Source: Variovorax sp. dw_308
Lineage (GTDB): Bacteria > Pseudomonadota > Gammaproteobacteria > Burkholderiales > Burkholderiaceae_C
Assembly: GCF_019207085.1 (NCBI RefSeq)
Contig: NZ_JAATOM010000005.1
Coordinates: 62,001 to 126,000, forward strand
Direction of reading: 5' to 3'
DNA: 64,000 nucleotides
The position numbers were made by a program, and so were the translations under genes. The notes under the pieces were generated by a model. That model was not told where the DNA came from and ran no database searches. It worked only from the letters and a program-made list of their open reading frames with translations. Below, piece by piece: positions 62,214 through 64,000 of this stretch (within the stretch, counting starts at the first letter, position 1; each line of letters opens with the position of its first letter).

Positions 62214-63676
62214 GCCTGCTCCCTTCGTGTCGCCGCGCGCGCCAGGTTCGAATGCCGCATGCCGTAGCCGAAGTACGCCACCAGCGCCACCGTGATCCAG
62301 CTGAAGAACACCACGTAGGTCGCGTGCGACAGGTCCTTCAGGATGTAGCAGCAGGCCGCGATGCTCAACCCGGGGATCAGGTAGGGCCCCAACGGCAGGC
62401 GGAAGCCCTGCACCGTCGATGCGGCCTTGAGCCGCGCGCGCACCACCGGCACGCTCGCCGACACCGCCATGAACGCGACCAGCGTGCCCATGCTGACCAT
62501 GTCCCAGAGGTAGCTGGAGTCCACCGTCCCGGCCACGATCGCCACGCCGATGCAGACGTAGACGATGTTGTTGACCGGGGCGAGGGTGCGCGGGTTGACC
62601 TGCTGGAAGGTCCTGGGGATCAGCCCGTCGCGGGCGATCGCGAACAGGATCCGGGTCTGGCCGTAGATGGCGACCAGCGTCACGCTGAACACCGAGATGA
62701 CGGCGCCGGCGGACAGCACGACAGAAGGCCAGCCGTGGCCGGTGACCTTCTGCAGGATCACCGCGAGGCCGGCTTCCTGGTGGGCGAACTCCGATGCCGG
62801 TTGCGCACCCAGCGCCGCCATCGCCACGATCACGTAGCCGGTCATCACGATGATCAGCGCCAGCACGATGCCCAGCGGCACGTTGCGCTTGGGATTGCGC
62901 ACCTCGGCGCCGGCGGTCGAGATCGCGTCCAGGCCGATGAACGAGAAGAACACCGTGCCCGCCGCGGCGGTCACGCCCTTCATGCCCGCCTCGTTGAAGA
63001 AGGGCGTGAAGTTGTCGGCCTTGAAGGCGGTCAGGGCGACTACCGAGAAGAAGATCAGCACGGCCAGCTTGAGCATCACCATGATCGCGTTGGCGGTGGC
63101 CGATTCCCTGGCGCCGCGCAGCAGCAGCAGGCCGCAGAGCCCGACCAGGATCACCGGCGGCAGGTTGAACTGGTCGGTATGGATCTCGAGCCCCTGCTCA
63201 CCCAGCACCAGCATCGGGCTGCGCAGGGCCTCCGGGATCGGCACGCCGACCAGGTTGACGAGGAAATTGTTGAGGTACCCCGACCAGCCGATGGCCGTGG
63301 CGCTGGCCGACAACGCGTACTCGAGCATCAGGCAGGCGGCGACGATGAAGGCGGCGAACTCGCCCAGCCCCACGTAGGCATAGGAATACGAGGAGCCCGA
63401 GGCGGGAATGGACGCGGCCAGTTCGGCATAGCAGAGCGCCGTCAGCCCCGCCGTGAAGCCGGCCAGCAGGAAGGCCAGCAGCACGGCCGGCCCCGCCTTG
63501 GGCACGGCCTCGGCCATGACGAAGAAGATACCGGTGCCGATGGTGGCGCCGACGCCCAGCATCGTGAGCGAGAACAGCCCGAAGGAGGGCGCGAGGCCGG
63601 CGCCGCCGTGCGCGCCCTGCTCACCCGCATCGCCATCGATCCCCTTGGTCCGGAGCAAATTCTGGATCAAACCCAT
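62210..63676 (-). CDS. APC family amino-acid permease
   Basis: A 488-residue inner-membrane transporter of the APC superfamily, cationic-amino-acid-transporter (CAT/YfnA) subgroup, with 12-14 helices. Substrate-binding glycine helix 1 is seen as LTMLGVGATIGTGIFFVM, and helix 6 as FFSFIGLDAISTAGAEVRNP. It probably imports arginine or ornithine for the neighbouring catabolic genes, which is inferred from context. It is coupled to the downstream Usp gene. Confidence 0.93.
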   Translation of the reverse strand: MGLIQNLLRTKGIDGDAGEQGAHGGAGLAPSFGLFSLTMLGVGATIGTGIFFVMAEAVPKAGPAVLLAFLLAGFTAGLTALCYAELAASIPASGSSYSYAYVGLGEFAAFIVAACLMLEYALSASATAIGWSGYLNNFLVNLVGVPIPEALRSPMLVLGEQGLEIHTDQFNLPPVILVGLCGLLLLRGARESATANAIMVMLKLAVLIFFSVVALTAFKADNFTPFFNEAGMKGVTAAAGTVFFSFIGLDAISTAGAEVRNPKRNVPLGIVLALIIVMTGYVIVAMAALGAQPASEFAHQEAGLAVILQKVTGHGWPSVVLSAGAVISVFSVTLVAIYGQTRILFAIARDGLIPRTFQQVNPRTLAPVNNIVYVCIGVAIVAGTVDSSYLWDMVSMGTLVAFMAVSASVPVVRARLKAASTVQGFRLPLGPYLIPGLSIAACCYILKDLSHATYVVFFSWITVALVAYFGYGMRHSNLARAATRREQA

Positions 63677-63721
63677 GATGTGTCTCCCAATCGTTTTTCT
63701 GGTGTCGTCTGCAATGTGAAA

Positions 63722-63740
63722 GGCCCCGAATGCAGGGGCC
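63722..63740 (-). terminator. Hairpin after the Lrp/AsnC gene
   Basis: Six-bp stem GGCCCC/GGGGCC with a 7-base loop, about 60 bases past the Lrp-type stop and followed on the minus strand by TTTC. Likely a weak intrinsic terminator between the regulator and the permease gene. Confidence 0.55.
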
Positions 63741-63800
63741 GATGGTACGAAAGCGCGGGGCGCATGCCGACCCGCACGCGCGATGCGTTCCAGCCGGGGA

Positions 63801-64000
63801 TCACTGCACGACCGGGAAGCCGGTGAATTCCTTGACCGTCTGCAGTTCGGTGCTGGTCACGATCCGGTCGATGCCCAGGCCGACTTCATCCAGCCACGCA
63901 TTGGTGAGGTTGCGGTAGTGCGTGAGGTCGCGGCAGCCCAGGCGCAGCAGGTAGTCGTAGCGGCCGCTGACCAGCCAGCAGCCCACCACCTCCCGGCAGG
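63801..64000 (-). CDS. Lrp/AsnC family regulator, C-terminal end only
   Basis: About 66 residues of the C-terminal RAM domain, cut by the window edge. The stretch CWLVSGRYDYLLRLGCRDLT and the end VKEFTGFPVVQ are typical of Lrp/AsnC ligand-binding domains. The DNA-binding half lies outside. It is on the same strand just upstream of the permease and is a good candidate for the arginine- or ornithine-responsive regulator of the block. Confidence 0.88.
   Translation of the reverse strand, partial: CREVVGCWLVSGRYDYLLRLGCRDLTHYRNLTNAWLDEVGLGIDRIVTSTELQTVKEFTGFPVVQ

Overview
The window reads as a chromosomal segment of a GC-rich betaproteobacterium, most likely a member of the Comamonadaceae close to Variovorax. 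The evidence is the very high GC at third codon positions, the gene families present (betaproteobacterial-type glutamate-cysteine ligase, DUF2917 next to a LysR regulator, PPi-type phosphofructokinase, many LysR/IclR regulators) and the dense packing of short operons. The genus is inferred from content, not proven. No rRNA, tRNA, CRISPR array, IS element or integrase was seen.

Layout. 1-5.3 kb: CoA-transferase and HMG-CoA-lyase-like genes, divergent from an IclR regulator across a tandem palindrome, then malate synthase G with a strong terminator. 5.4-8.6 kb: a small orphan ORF, then a siderophore receptor with a PKHD-type hydroxylase (PiuA/PiuC-like pair). 9-19 kb: fasciclin lipoprotein, MATE exporter, a signalling protein built like a histidine kinase but lacking the key residues, two lipoproteins, a very large membrane patatin, LysR/DUF2917, and an ankyrin protein. 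19.6-30.5 kb: enoyl-CoA hydratase, scarred remains of a type I restriction/RhuM locus, then small metabolic genes (VOC, DUF899, aldo/keto reductase with LysR, CWC protein with pfp, zinc peptidase, MFS exporter, glutamine amidotransferase).

30.6-36.9 kb: a two-subunit molybdenum hydroxylase, then a Fur-box-preceded TonB receptor with a PepSY membrane protein. 36.9-45.5 kb: a type I secretion locus (TolC, HlyD, ABC transporter) and its probable cargo, a repeat protein with a thioester-like N-terminal domain, five SdrD-B repeats and a calcium-binding-type C-terminus. The cargo gene is broken by a one-base frameshift in this sequence.

45.9-59.1 kb: mostly housekeeping on the minus strand: gshB with a BenE-type transporter, kup, gshA, trkH-trkA, proA and holA, with a plus-strand polysaccharide deacetylase and a ribitol-dehydrogenase-like SDR between. 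59.2-64 kb: an arginine/ornithine block (arginase, ornithine cyclodeaminase, UspA protein, APC permease, and the end of an Lrp/AsnC regulator).

The points most worth following up are the histidine-kinase-like protein that has lost both phospho-accepting residues and the ATP-binding N-box residues, the thioester-like repeat protein with its own secretion machine, the collapsed hsdM/rhuM locus, the tandem IclR-type operator, and the patatin whose catalytic dyad is split by about ten membrane segments.
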